From Corella eumyota (lineage: Eukaryota > Chordata > Ascidiacea > Phlebobranchia > Corellidae): 64,000 nucleotides of DNA. The notes below the pieces were generated by a model. That model was not told the DNA's origin. It saw nothing but the letters and a program-made list of their open reading frames with translations, and did no database searches. The stretch lies in the NCBI GenBank assembly GCA_963082875.1, contig OY720102.1, positions 11,072,990 to 11,136,989 of the forward strand. The letters are read 5' to 3'. Below are positions 47,546 through 58,951 of this stretch, piece by piece; position 1 is the first letter of the stretch, and each line of letters opens with the position of its first letter. The position numbers and the translations under genes are program-made.

Positions 47546-48910
47546 GTAAAATGTGTATAAAAGTTAATTTTTGTTTTTTAATTATATTTTAACACTTGTT
47601 TATTAAATAAAACTTAAATATCGATATTTTGCTTTTAAACTTTGCTTATTTGCGTATCTTAACATAAAAACTCTAAAAATAAGAAGACTAACTACACATA
47701 ACACTAACACAAGATACTGGTATTGCATAAAGAGCTAAAGGTTTACAGTTAGACATCACTAAAATATAAAAGTATTAATCATAAAAACAAGGCAATTTAA
47801 AGGCAAAAATAAAAAAAAGGAAAAAAAGAAAAGATGCGATTTAAACAAAGAACATTTTCTCAAGTGAAAATCCTGAGGATTTCACGCATTAAAACCGTAT
47901 GTCCAGTCGCGGTCTAGAACCACTGACAAGTAATAAAGAAAATAATAGAAATAATCAGGCGTAAAGCCGCTTAGAAATTAAAAGCCACAGCGCCGCACTG
48001 CTTAGGATGTAGCGACGCCGTGCCTCGCAATACACATAATAAAACACAAAAACAAAAAAATAGGTTGATGTTTATGAATTAAGCATTAAAGATTTGGTCT
48101 AATGTATATTATGATATTAGTAAATTACAATCATAATTAAAAAATATTATTTGTTTAGTTACTATATTTAAATGTTTATTTATTAAATAAAACTCAAATA
48201 TCAATTTAAAGCATTTAAAATTTTGTCTCATGTTTATCTACAGAAATTTATGTTAAAAATAATCAAATGATTTCGAACCATATTTTATTTATCAAATAAA
48301 TCTAGTTTTAATACGTTTTCCAAGCAGTTTTTAAGCGTAAAAAAGATCGTTAACAAGTTATTTAATAACAAATGTGTATATTATAAAGTTATTTTTACCT
48401 TAAACGAGTCAATTTACTTTACCAAAATTTTAATAATTCATTAAACATATTTTGAACTAATTTTTTATTGTTTTTGAGGATAAACGCCTATATAATGACG
48501 TTATGCGGTGTAAAATTATGACGTCATTTCAGATTTTAAATTTTTTTTAAAAAAGGCACATTTGCCATACTTCAGTTATTACGCCTTGTTAAATTCGGGC
48601 GTGCGAAACTAATAGATATTCGAATTTATTTGCGGTCTGCCCAAAGTTATTTTGTAGTTGGGCCAGAATATATTTGGAGTCAATATAAAAAAAATTAACA
48701 AAAGTTTTTACAGTCAGGGCAGGTTGCCCTGACTGTATTTTAGGTAGAGCAAAATTTTTATAGTCGTTCTAAAAGTTTTAAGACGGTTGGCAAAAACAAT
48801 ACTTGTTTAAGCCGATAGTAGCTTCGCCTACGTACGTGTTTTCCTATATGGTATGGCACCAAACGGAATTAATAACATTTAATGCTATCAACATAAAATA
48901 AAAAGATGTA
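47546..48910. other. AT-rich stretch, possible decayed SINE
   Basis: No gene seen. On the minus strand GGTTCTAGACC near 47915 looks like a tRNA B box and a GC-richer patch lies at 47880-48035, but the A box is not convincing. A TGACGTCA palindrome is at 48519-48526. Confidence 0.3.
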
Positions 48911-48924
48911 TAAAATGTAATCTG

Positions 48925-49040
48925 TTGCCCTTATGGGGTATGTTACTACATGAAAGTATTACTCCGGCAAGAGACCATGTTGATGGGCTGTTGTCTTTTG
49001 CAAGACAACCCCAAGTTTACATTTCTGATATAGCTAGTCA
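48925..49040 (+). pseudogene. HMGXB3/KDZ-like zinc-cluster protein, C-terminal exon
   Basis: One frame gives CCPYGVCYYMKVLLR and the next gives ARDHVDGLLSFARQPQVYIS followed by DIASQ and donor CAG/GTATGA. Together they match the C-terminal CPHGVVYYLKFLLRAES-RDYVDGLLSF-P-v-D-A pattern of a repeated metazoan family related to HMGXB3 and linked to KDZ transposons. The frames change near 48985. The N-terminal half of the same family lies at 49663-51143 on the other strand. Confidence 0.55.
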
Positions 49041-49662
49041 GGTATGAATTTATACAGAAATGTGAAACAGTGATAACAATTCAAAGCATCAAATCAAAAA
49101 TACCAAAATATAATACATAAAGAAAAGCAACAACCATTAACTTAACGATGGGTAATTATGCAAAGCATTTAAATATGATCTTGTGATATGTTTGAATTAG
49201 AGTTTTTTTCTGATTTTGTACATGTTGGCTGGTTAAGTACTTTTCCCTTTATGTGCTCAGTGTTTACCAAGTGAACTATTTGCTGAACCAGGTCCCATCC
49301 ATGGAGAAAAATTTTGGTGACAAGTTTTTAGTTGCCATGGATTGTTTTTTGATCCTTTTAAAATTACACTACGTTGTCAATAAAACACTCTCCTGCTGTT
49401 TTTATTGCACAAATAGTATTTACCACATAAAAACCCCTGCCAATTATTTTCTTTGTATATCTTTACCACATTACTTTAAAATCCAAACCATGGGTACACA
49501 ACTCTATGACAGCTGTAAGAGCTTCAACTGTAAAAAGAAACAAATAAAAAAAATAGATTATTTTCATTTAATTTCAATAAAAAATGTTTAATATTTAAAA
49601 AAAATATATATTGCAAAACAATTTTTTTGCCTTAAAAAACTAAAAATCTAAACAAAATTTAT

Positions 49663-51143
49663 TTAACCTGAACGTTTAAAAGTGTTGGACCAATTGCCAT
49701 CACCAACCAAAATCTTTGGAAAATTGCCATATTTAGCATAGCAAAAATCATAAACATAATTTTGCAGTGCTGCAAAATGCAATACAACATTGCGAATATC
49801 ATTCATTGGAATGGTGTTGCAATTATCAAAAAATATCGTTTTCAAATTTCTTTCAACCGCAATGTGATTCTTTTGAAAAATATAAATCACAGAGGTTGTT
49901 TATTTTTTACTCCCAATTACAACAATTTAATAAGGACGAAGATATTCCTTCCCATATAACACCACTTTTAGTTTTATCAAGTTTAGGCATACCATTAAAA
50001 AAGTCTACTTTATAAATTCACATAGCACAAATTATATAACTAAAATTATTAGTCGTGCTTTTTTTACCTGAATTCCCCTAATCAGGAATGAAATTAATTT
50101 TATTAAAACAATTGTTTTGTTGTTAAAATTGTAGTAGTCACTTTTATGGTTTTGGATATTGGTCATTATTTAACCTGCAGTTGTCAAAACATTTAAAAAG
50201 TTCCCTTTTCCGGTAATAAAAATTGTGAAAAAAACAAAAATATTTATCATTCCAAATTTGATTAAAACCATAAGCAGTTATGGTTTTTGAAATTCTTTTA
50301 TGTAGAGTTGAACTATCTCATCTAGGACCAAAATGGCAGGTGGTTGCGATTGATCTGGAAATACCCAAAGGAATTGTTTTTTCTGTTCGGAAATAATCCA
50401 TTTATTTCTGGTCCATCTCAGTTGGTTCTTAAACTGTAACAAACATAAAATCAACCTCTGTTTGTGTAATATGTTATTTTAAAAACGTGTGCAAACCTGT
50501 TTGTTTGTTGAAAGTTTCTGGGTGGTAAGTCAAGGAGAATGCCTTTGCAATGTTTTCATGCATGCAGGTTCGCTGTTTTTCTGATTCGGGGCATTGACAA
50601 TACCAAAAGTAACCCTCACCCTTTGTAATTTTGCATAATAAGTTATTTCATTATTGAAAACTGAAAAATACTTCAGCCGGTCTGAATAACCTAAGCTAGC
50701 AAAATCACTATAAATTATTAGTGGGAAACTGGCTTTTTTAAATAAATTTTCATATTTTTTAGTGATTGCTTGTTAACAAGGTTTGTGTTTGTTAACTGGC
50801 TAAAGTCATTAAGTGGAAATAATTTGTGATCAGAATAGTCCGCATATCTTGTAGCCTTAAGGTGAGGGCGTTCCATTCCCGGAGTAAAGTTTCCGCTGTT
50901 TTTTAACAGGGTCTCACATTCTTCATCAGTGCATTGTGATTCCAAAGTTCGATGTTTTCTAACATGAATCGGGGCCAAAGCACCCCTGTTTGCACAAGCA
51001 ACAACAAAAATACCAGATTTCTTATTAATGCATATGGCTGGCCTTTCGGTCTGCCATAAGTTTTTCCCCAGGTCTTCTGGAGAAAACAAAGTGTTGAAAT
51101 GACTGGTTGCAATGACGACATTTAAATTCTCCATCTCCGACAA
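49663..51143 (-). pseudogene. HMGXB3/KDZ-like zinc-cluster protein, N-terminal part
   Basis: First exon 51143-50718: LWQTERPAICINKKSGIFVV, ANRGALAPIHVRKHRTLESQ and CTDEECETL. Later pieces: GEGYFWYCQCPESEKQRTCM and HENIAKAFSLTYHPETF (about 50620-50500), KWIISEQKKQFLWVFPDQSQ (about 50400), then LQNYVYDFCYAKYGNFPKIL and VGDGNWSNTFKRSG (49890-49663). This is the order W-R-A-CI-giFV-RG--P-HV-K, a C.C...C.H finger, then CG-P-ilv-DGNwkn. Function is unknown; such genes are repeated in fish and invertebrates. Stops between pieces are at least partly introns. Confidence 0.5.
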
Positions 51144-51149
51144 CTAGTA

Positions 51150-52930
51150 TATGTAAAACCATAAAAAAATTATTTTATTAAAACAATTTTCTATACATTT
51201 TATAAACAAAGTTATTGTGACTTTTATATATTTTACATTTGATTTAAAAAAATATTGGTGTGGCTCTAGGCGTGTTATGTATTGACGAAGTAATACTTTA
51301 ACTGGGTTTTTAATATACTGTTTTCTAGTAAATAATTTCACCTTTTGAATTAAACAACTTGTCTTTTATTTTTGGATGACATTTATTGTAAAATGAATTA
51401 GTATAAATTATAATCAAGCCCTATTTTTTTGTTATTATTAACTGAGGTTTTTATAAACATGGCATTAAAAGGTACCCACATTTATAAAAATTGTGTCCAT
51501 TATTTGTTTTTTTTAGTATTACAGCTTAAACAATTTATAATAAATAGTTAAGTTGAGATGTAGAACATTAAATCAAAGGTTGTTACAAAAGATACATACA
51601 AAATTTTGCATATTATAGTTTATTCTCTTAAAAAAAAATTTATAAATATATATTAGCCTATTTATATTAAAACATTATTTTGACCAAAGGCTTGTAAATT
51701 TCTAAGACAAAGAATAAAACTTCACAAACCTTTTTTTCACATTCTTTCTTTGTAACTTCGGGAAGATTTTTTGTATATGCATAAGAATTACAAAATTTTT
51801 AAATTTAAAATTTGGTTGGTTACAAATAATCTGAGTACCTTAATTAGTTATAACCAAGGGTTTAATTACCTTTTTTATTTCATGCTTGTTTAAATGCCTA
51901 ACAAAATGTTATTTTCTTAAAAATATTGTAAGGCATTCAGGATAATGATAGTGACTTCTGCCTGCTTCACTTTTACTTGCTTGTATAGCACACATTTTTT
52001 GGCATAACATTATTCGACCTATAAAAATAAAGTAGGTTTATGAAGCAAAAATTGCTTGTTTCAAAATTTAATATCTATTTTTAAAAATTATTTTCCTAAT
52101 TTAGATAGAGAAAATCGAAAATTTAAAAAAAGTTTAGGGTGATATATTTTACAAAAAATATTTTTCATTGTGTAGCAATCCAAATTTAATTGAGGCTGAG
52201 TCAGAACTGCTGATTAAACTTCTGCTGTGTTTCTAAACCAAAGGTGTTTCAGTTCGATTACAAAGCTCAATAAAAAAAATTATTTAAAGTTTTTAAAGCA
52301 TACAACTATGCTGTTAATAAGGTTATTCCCCGAAAAGAAATATATATAAATGTATGCTATCTTGTTATATTAGCAGCAGTGCCCAGCGGGTGATTAATCT
52401 ATATAAAAAGGAGAAATTAAACTTCTTTAGTATTTGAATAAAAAACGGGTTTTAATTCAAGCATTATCCCGCCTTTATCTAGTTTTTATTTAATAAAATA
52501 AAATTATAACTTAACACCTTTAGCCACCTAAAAAAACAAATATTTCTGATAAAATTAGTTTTCGTATTATGAAAATTTCCGATTAAAATAAAAAATGTTT
52601 TTTGCATTAAAAAAAAGGTTTAACAATTTCAAGACACATAACTGTGTTTTTTTTAATATTTAAAGTTATGTTTTAATGAATTCGTGATTGTTCTAAATGA
52701 ACTATTATTTAATTTTTAAAAACGTTTTTAATTTTACAAATGGCCAATTCCAACAACTTTTTAACAAACGTCAGTAGTGTATTAAAGGCTTTTATGGAAA
52801 CGTTTGGCGGTCAAATGAAGTTCAAAGTCAAAATCCGGTTAATTTAAAATTCAAGTTCATATATTTTCTTTGTTTGTTTATTATATTTTTTGTATATTTA
52901 TTATGATGATTTGTTTATTCTTTATAGTTA
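51150..52930. other. AT-rich stretch without recognised features
   Basis: I see no gene, fold-back or repeat. Confidence 0.35.
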
Positions 52931-52959
52931 TTTTAATTGTTTAAGCATATAGCTAAAAA

Positions 52960-53230
52960 CTGTGACGTAGTCGCAGCTTTTTCCTGTCAAGAAGCGAATT
53001 TTTTTATGCATATTGGTGTAAGGCTTATAGCTACTGTGACGTAGTCGAAGAGATTTTTAAGGTGTAAAGCTTGAAGCTTAAGACTTGTATGTTAATGTAA
53101 ACAATTTTATTTATATATTACCCAAATACACGAACGATTATAATACAATAATGATTAAAGGCATGAATACGATAAAAATATCTTGAATACACGAACGACT
53201 GTAATACAATAAAGATTGACATTCTTTTTT
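52960..53230. repeat. Two short tandem duplications, LTR-like
   Basis: CTGTGACGTAGTCG occurs at 52960 and again at about 53034. TACACGAACGATTATAATACAA (near 53127) is repeated as TACACGAACGACTGTAATACAA (near 53190), followed by AATAAAGATTG. The pattern resembles duplicated sequence in an LTR, but no coding part identifies an element. Confidence 0.45.
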
Positions 53231-53469
53231 GAAATAATAGATTGGATTATATTTATTTTTTTATTTGAGGTTCCTCCAAGCATCTTCCTTGGTGGCATGT
53301 TGCTTAGAGGGGTGTAGAATTTCAAATTTTAGGCTTCTTTCATTGAATCATTTTATTTATTTAGGTAAGTTGTAAATCGACTGGCAGTGATGTAGCTTGA
53401 TTTGAATGTCAACTTTCAAAGCAGTTTCTACCGTTAGGCAAATTTTCTCCCTCACAGCTCAGGGTTCAT

Positions 53470-54026
53470 CGCTATCCAAAAGGCCGCAGTAATATATGAC
53501 ATTCAAGCTGAATTCGTTATTATTTGGATAGCCTTGAAGCATAGGATGATTCCCCCAAAGTGCATTAAGCAAATGATACAAATCTTCTTGATATCATTTT
53601 GTGTTGTGCGAATAAACGGTTAAATACGTTGACGTTAACCTCGGGTTGGACGAAACAGCACCAGGTGGTAATTTTCGTTTATTATCGATGCTCTGCAACA
53701 CATATTCAAGAGATTTGGGCTTACCTTCAGCCGATTTTGCTTTCATTTTTCTCCGCATCAAAATTTCTTTGGGTTTGGGATTTTTAAAGTTGTTAGAATT
53801 ATTCGGTAGAATATTCATCTGGTACTATTTGCGAATCCGTAAAATCATGGTTTTCTCCGGGATACCAGTTTCCTTCTAACATGCTGATATCTAAATGCTG
53901 TTGGCTCATGATGTTTGGATTTCGGTAAAAAAGTGTGATATCTTTGTGCGAATTTCTCGAAGTTATAAAGATTTTAAAAGTATTGCACATCATGAAATTT
54001 TCGTTGCATATGGATTGCATCTGCAT
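53470..54026 (-). CDS. Unknown protein gene, minus strand, possibly transposon-borne
   Basis: From an ATG at 54026 or 53919 the minus strand reads MSQQHLDISMLEGNWYPGEN, ends near VPDEYSTE, and after a stop continues with KEILMRRKMKAKSAEGKPKS, LEYVLQSIDNKRKLPPGAVS and NALWGNHPMLQGYPNNN. The composition looks coding rather than random, but I recognise no family. It is divergent from the short-exon gene that starts at about 54072. Confidence 0.3.
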
Positions 54027-54071
54027 CAGGAAATGCGGTCAGGATGTTGCATCATAGCTAATACTTAAAAC

Positions 54072-54785
54072 ATGATTTCGTGCTATATAGATCCGAGATT
54101 TTTCAATCTTTGGTCACTTCAATTTGATAAATATTACTTGAAACGATTTAAGACAGCAATGTATTGTTACTCATGTTACCAAAATTTTGAATCTCTGCAA
54201 GAGCACGAGGATCATAACAGAATTGTGCATCATACAAGCTTATTTACTTGTTAGGTGTGCCAAATAACATTCGAGCAGGTTTCTTTAGCAATCTCGCATA
54301 CCTACAAATAAAAGTATTTCATTTTAACTTCATTAATTTTTTTTAGGAAAAATTGAATATGTTTGCGGTAACGGACCGCTAACAAATTTACGAAGAGGTA
54401 AACATAATTATACCTTATTTTTTTTTGGCAAAAATTAACAAATTTTTTCATTTTAGAAAAAATTCCCGATGTGAATATCATGTATTCACCGACGTCGCCC
54501 ACCCCGAGTCCTGGTGATAATTTTGCGAACATAATTATACCATATTTTTTGCAAAAATTAACCTATTTTTTTTTATTTTAGAAAGAATTCTCGATGTAGA
54601 TTTTCGTATTCACCAATGTCGACCACCGCGAGTCCAGGTAATAAAAATAATTTTCTTTTAATTTTTGCAAAAAAAACATTAAGTAACGCATAAATTTTTA
54701 GTTAACAACTTACAAATGAAAGAAGAGGAAATGAGCCGAGAAATAGAAGAAAATACGGAAATGCAAGAAGAATTAAAAGGTAATC
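54072..54785 (+). CDS. Unknown short-exon gene with C2H2-like fingers and a duplicated exon
   Basis: A first exon (54072-about 54300) has two C2H2-like units, MYCYSCYQNFESLQEHEDHN and FTCxVCQITFEQVSLAISH, with a TAG between them at 54252-54254. Next come short exons with TTTAG acceptors and GT donors: about 54348-54398 (KIEYVCGNGPLTNLRR), 54457-54512 (IPDVNIMYSPTSPTPSP), 54582-54637 (a diverged repeat of the previous one) and about 54702-54779 (VNNLQMKEEEMSREIEENTE). Exon plus intron is duplicated with a period of about 125 bases. I do not recognise the family. Confidence 0.35.
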
Positions 54786-55633
54786 ATAAATAAATTTCGT
54801 TAAAACAATAAATAGCGTTTTGTTTGGTATTTTAAAAAAAAAAATTATAAAAAAATCTTTCAGCATTGTTTATTGGCTTTGGTGGATGCCAACTTCAAAT
54901 TCATTTATGTTGATGTTGGGGCCTACGAAAAACAAAGCGATGGAAGTGTCTTTGCCAATTCAAGTTTGGGCAGGCTTATTAATTCTAACAGATTAAACCT
55001 GCCATTCATGAAGTCGGTTTCATGTCACAATGGCATTGTGACGTCATATAGAAGGGGAAAAATTTAGTAACGCTACTATCATTTTGCATGTGAAACGGTG
55101 ACTCTTGCCTAATTTTTTTCAAATAATTTTAAAATTAATAAAACAAATAAAAAAAAAGCAATTGAATTTAGTTAGGGTAGTGACTGGGCTTCGTGAATAT
55201 TAAAAAAAAAGTTGCAATAAAGAGTAGGAAATGTATGTAATAGCCCAATAAAGTTGAAAGATTAGTAGTCAACAGTCTAACAGCCCGCATACACTTAATT
55301 ATAGTAACTAACACTTTTATGTTACTGTTCTTGGGGTTAAACAGAAAATACAGCAAAACAAATAAAAAAAGTAACAGATTAAGAAAGTATATAATATATC
55401 ATTATTGTTTTACTTTAAATTTTGAATGCACTATTCAGACTGTCAGATGTTGTTTAATTCAGGGCTTTTATATGTTAAGTTAGATTAATCAGAAAATAGA
55501 AGGTATATATATCTGTCAGTCTGTAGATTTATTAAAACTAAAAAAATTAGACTTGAATACCTTCTGCCTACATTTCAGAAAAGTACTTATTGATCTATTA
55601 ATTTACAAAAATAGTGTAAAAGTTACGTAAAAA

Positions 55634-56755
55634 TGCCTAAATCTTGTTGTGTGTTTAAATGTATGAACAATAAAACCAAATTTATCATTTTATTTGCTAC
55701 CAAACGAAGCTGCTGAACCGGAAAGAAGACGTTCTTGGTTAATTGCTATCAACAGAAAGAACAAGGACAACAAACTTTGGGAACCTAAGTCTGTGTACAC
55801 CTACATTTGTTCTGAGCATTTTACATCTGGTTAGTGAATTATTACTTAAATTTTTAGTATTATTTGTTTACTTAAACCTAACTTACCCTATCAATTGGTT
55901 ATAATTTAGGTTAATGCCTTCTAAAAAACAAACCTAAAAATTGTCTTTTTTCTAGGGTTGAAAAATGACGATCCATATCATCCTGATTATACACCTTCTG
56001 TGTTTAAATATAAAAAAGGTGATTGTACAAAAAAGACTATTTTAACAAGATTTGAAAGATCAAAAAAACGAAAAAGTGATCATTTGGGTAACTTTTTGCA
56101 TTGTTATCCTAAATTGTGGATACAATTTGTTCAACATACATTTAAATTTTGTGTCAGTCATGAAGTAAGTAAAGTTTATATAATTAAAATTTTAGAATAA
56201 TTTGAATCTACAGTAGATGAAGATTTATCATTCAGTGCTGGAAAAGTCCTACATCAGCAACAGTTTTTAAGGCTTTACCTGAGACAGCACTTCCTAGTAC
56301 AAGTGACCAATATGTATTGGAGGAGTGGAAAAGCAAATATGACCAAATAAAACTCTGTGCTGCTTCTATAAAAGAAAATGACAAAATGTGCAAAAAACTA
56401 ACTGGTCTGAAATGGCGAGTGTTTAATAAGGTCTACTTATACCTAGTTCAATTTATGACACCACCAACAAAAAGAAGTTTACCCCTTATTGACCAGCTAT
56501 TAATCACAATTATTCGCCTTAAAACTAACACGTCATTTGATTTTTTAAGCATAATGACATGTACTCCAAAAACAACTTTAATTGACTACTTTTGGAAATG
56601 GTTAGATGGGATTTCAATCAACTTGAGTTTTATGATTAAACCGAGTGATCGCAACTATATTTTTCAAACCATTCCACCTGTTTTTCGGGCTAAATTTCCA
56701 CATCTTACATGCATCCATAGACTGTTTTGAAATTTTTATTGAAACTCCAATACTT
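55634..56755 (+). pseudogene. THAP-DDE_4 transposase of ISL2EU, truncated
   Basis: Exon 1 starts MPKSCCVFKCMNNKTKF and, after a frameshift near 55690, continues RRRSWLIAINRKNKDNKLW and YICSEHFTSG, completing the C2CH THAP finger. Exon 2 (about 55956-56090) has DPYHPDYTPSVF. Exon 3 (about 56225-56755) has LIDQLLITIIRLKTNTSFDF, IDYFWKWLDG and FPHLTCIHRLFEIFIETP (the last across a one-codon disturbance), the N-terminal half of DDE_Tnp_4. The catalytic core beyond EIFIETP is deleted. Confidence 0.7.
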
Positions 56756-56929
56756 AAACCTGGTGTAGTACATTTTTTAACTATTTTCACATAGATTTTT
56801 TATTTTTTTGGAATTACATATTTTATTTTAAATTCTGTGAAAAAATAACATATTTAAACAAAAGTCTTAAAATTTAACTCTATACTACGTACTTAACTTG
56901 AACGAGGATAATGAAGGTGACTTTTTTTT

Positions 56930-57120
56930 CTGTTTTTACAGTCTTTGCAGTACCATGTACTATTTTTGGGTACCCGTTTAAGTTTTAAATTTTATTAAGT
57001 AGTTGTATAGGTTTGCATATTCCAAAGGTGACCATTGTGATGGATCACTCACCCCCCGGTCAGCTGCAATTGTGTAAGGGCAATCACATCCCTAAACATA
57101 TAGATTTTCTTGGTATCTTG
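56930..57120 (-). pseudogene. Possible ISL2EU second gene (YqaJ-partner type), N-terminal remnant
   Basis: On the minus strand DCPYTIAADRGVSDPSQWSP and LEYANLYNYLIKFKT, then VPKNSTWYCKDCKN. The PLEYANLYNYLI segment resembles the start of the SWIM/YqaJ proteins encoded by complete ISL2EU elements, and the strand is right for a convergent partner. The match is short. Confidence 0.35.
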
Positions 57121-58129
57121 ATAAAGCAGGGCCAGATAATTAATTTTTATACGTATATGACATACTATTAACAACTAAAATTACTATACAGATTGTAAGG
57201 ACAAAAAATTCTAATAAACAATAAAAACATTTTAACTTTGATTTGTAAAAGTAACGTTTCACTCGCGAAAAACTAAAACTGACTGTCTGACATATTCCGG
57301 CGACTAAATGCTAACGATTAAACAGCTTCCTGTCGCTTATTTTAAATAAAATAATTTAAAAAAATGCATCAGCGTCTTCTACTATGATTGCCCTTTTAAA
57401 ATATGGCAAAATAAAAAAAAATTACAATCTAGTTTTTTTTTATACACCATTTTAAGCGTTTTAATTGCAAACTGTGTACAAAATCCCTATGCTAGCCGCA
57501 ATGTTTTCTCCTTCTTTATGACGTCATTTTGCATTGTGACGTTTAGAACCGACTTCATCAATGTGACAAACTCGTTCCCGGATTTGATGAGCCACTTCCA
57601 TATGTTGTAGTAGGTAACGAGGCTTTTCCGCTTGAAAACAACTTAATGAGACCACTTCCCTTCAGCAGTCTTAATCAAGATAGGCGAATATACAAATTAT
57701 CGCTTATCAAAAGGCGAACTGTAGAAAATGCCTTTGGCATACTGGCATCCAGATTTCGCCTATTTCGTAGACCTATCGCAGTTAAGCCCAGCAGTGCAGA
57801 TGATATTGTAAAAGCCTGCACAGTTTTGCACAACATGTTACGTTTTGAGACTGCATATTGCGACAAAAATATTGTGGACTATGAGGATGCAAGCGGGATC
57901 TGGCATGTCGGAATGAAGGGGCAATATTAGACCCCCTTCGACATGTTGGAATTTTTAGTTCGAGAAGTGCTGGAGAAATAAGGGATAAATTCGTCCAGTA
58001 TTTTGTCAGCGATTCTGGAAAACTGCCTTGGCAAGACACTTTGTAGAATTACACAGTATTTTGCACACACATATTGTATTTTGAATAAAAAATGTATTGC
58101 CAAATATAAAAAGCACAACAAAAAATATT

Positions 58130-58470
58130 ATCATTCATCATTAAGTTCATAAATCAAATTCAAAACTACATTTTTAAATTTTTTTTTTAGATTTGTCAGA
58201 CAATTTAACAACTTCTGTGTAAATGTAGTCTAAAAACTTTGCAATATCATCTTCCTCTCGCCCAGATTTTTTTACTGTAATAAATATATTTTTTTAATTA
58301 CCTTTTTTATTGTTTCTTAGCTAGGTACAATTTTGTAACTGCCAGATCTACATTAAACACATAAGTAAAATACACTAAGATTGTTTGTTACCTATCGGAT
58401 TGGTAGCCACGTTAATCAGCTTTTCAATTGGTCTTCCAGGTCCTGGTCAGACTTTTTTTTTTGTTGAGGT
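58130..58470 (-). pseudogene. MADF-BESS partner gene of Harbinger copy 2, last exons
   Basis: Closely matches 8035-8312. The last exon has the BESS-like tail and the exon before ends at a normal donor (GATAG/GTAACA) that copy 1 has lost. The MADF exon is missing because homology stops near 58490. Confidence 0.65.
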
Positions 58471-58500
58471 TTATCTAAAAATTGATAATTTTATTAATCT

Positions 58501-58951
58501 GCTAAAATTTCGAATGAAAACCTGTCAAGTAATACTAATGTGTTCAATGAAAATTTATACAACTTCAAATCTGCTCTAAATAGAATTAAAAAATTTGTAG
58601 ATAGTGAAAAATATGGTTTATCCAAGGTGATAGCATGGCAGGAAAAAATCTTCTTTCTTCACACAAAATTGTGTTTTCTACCAGTAATAAAAATTTGAAA
58701 AAGATGAAGTATCTATTGATTTGTTAAAAAAAATTTGAACCTTAAACTTTAAAAAAATATACACCAGTAAAAATTTGTGGAGATGGTAATTGCTTTTTTA
58801 GAAGTTTTTCTTACCAATTATTTTTTACAGAAAAACATCATCTGTATTTGAGATTATTGAAAGCAATAGAAATTTTAAGTAACCGCAGTATTTATGATGA
58901 AAGTCATTCAAAGTTCGAAGACTTCATTAAAGATTGGAAGGGTAGTTTCTA
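58501..58951 (+). pseudogene. OTU-type cysteine protease fragment
   Basis: First part 58501-58700: SNTNVFNENLYNFKSALNRI and KKFVDSEKYGLSKVIAWQEK. Second part, in another frame, 58758-58951: YTPVKICGDGNCFFRSFSYQ, then HLYLRLLKAIEILSNRSIYD. GDGNCFFRS is the catalytic aspartate-cysteine motif of OTU deubiquitinases and starts their domain. The histidine end of the domain is not found. OTU genes of this kind are often carried by transposons, but which one is not clear here. Confidence 0.55.

Larger units (their letters stand above)
55010..57556 (+). mobile_element. ISL2EU-type DNA transposon, internally deleted
   Basis: The ends GAAGTCGGTT and AACCGACTTC are inverted, flanked by AT on both sides (55008-55009 and 57557-57558), the target duplication of ISL2EU. 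Further inside, GTCACAATGGCATTGTGACGTCATA pairs with TATGACGTCATTTTGCATTGTGAC. Contents: a THAP plus DDE_Tnp_4 gene on the plus strand, truncated, and a short minus-strand remnant of the usual YqaJ-type partner. It sits in Harbinger copy 2 and is therefore the younger of the two. Confidence 0.75.
54864..57930 (+). pseudogene. Harbinger transposase, copy 2, split and catalytically altered
   Basis: Left part 54864-55009: [20 protein letters not shown] and NSSLGRLINSNRLNLPFM. Right part 57559-57930: LPYVVVGNEAFPLENN, RRTVENAFGILASRFRLFRR, VLHNMLRFETAYCDKN. The catalytic aspartate of the VGDEAF motif (kept in copy 1) is asparagine here, codon AAC at 57616-57618. About 10 bases are missing near 57905 compared with copy 1, which shifts the frame before the end. 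The ISL2EU insertion also breaks it. Confidence 0.8.
54864..58470 (+). mobile_element. PIF/Harbinger transposon, copy 2, interrupted by ISL2EU
   Basis: Homologous to copy 1 (7040-8750) in both genes. The homology starts at the exon after acceptor CTTTCAG (54863) and ends at about 58490 inside the MADF-BESS gene, where an OTU-type sequence begins. An ISL2EU element (55010-57556) splits the transposase. Ends of this copy were not found. Confidence 0.75.

Noticed and set aside
47880-48035. A tRNA gene or SINE on the minus strand
   Set aside because: There is a B-box-like GGTTCTAGACC but no convincing A box at the right distance and no cloverleaf.
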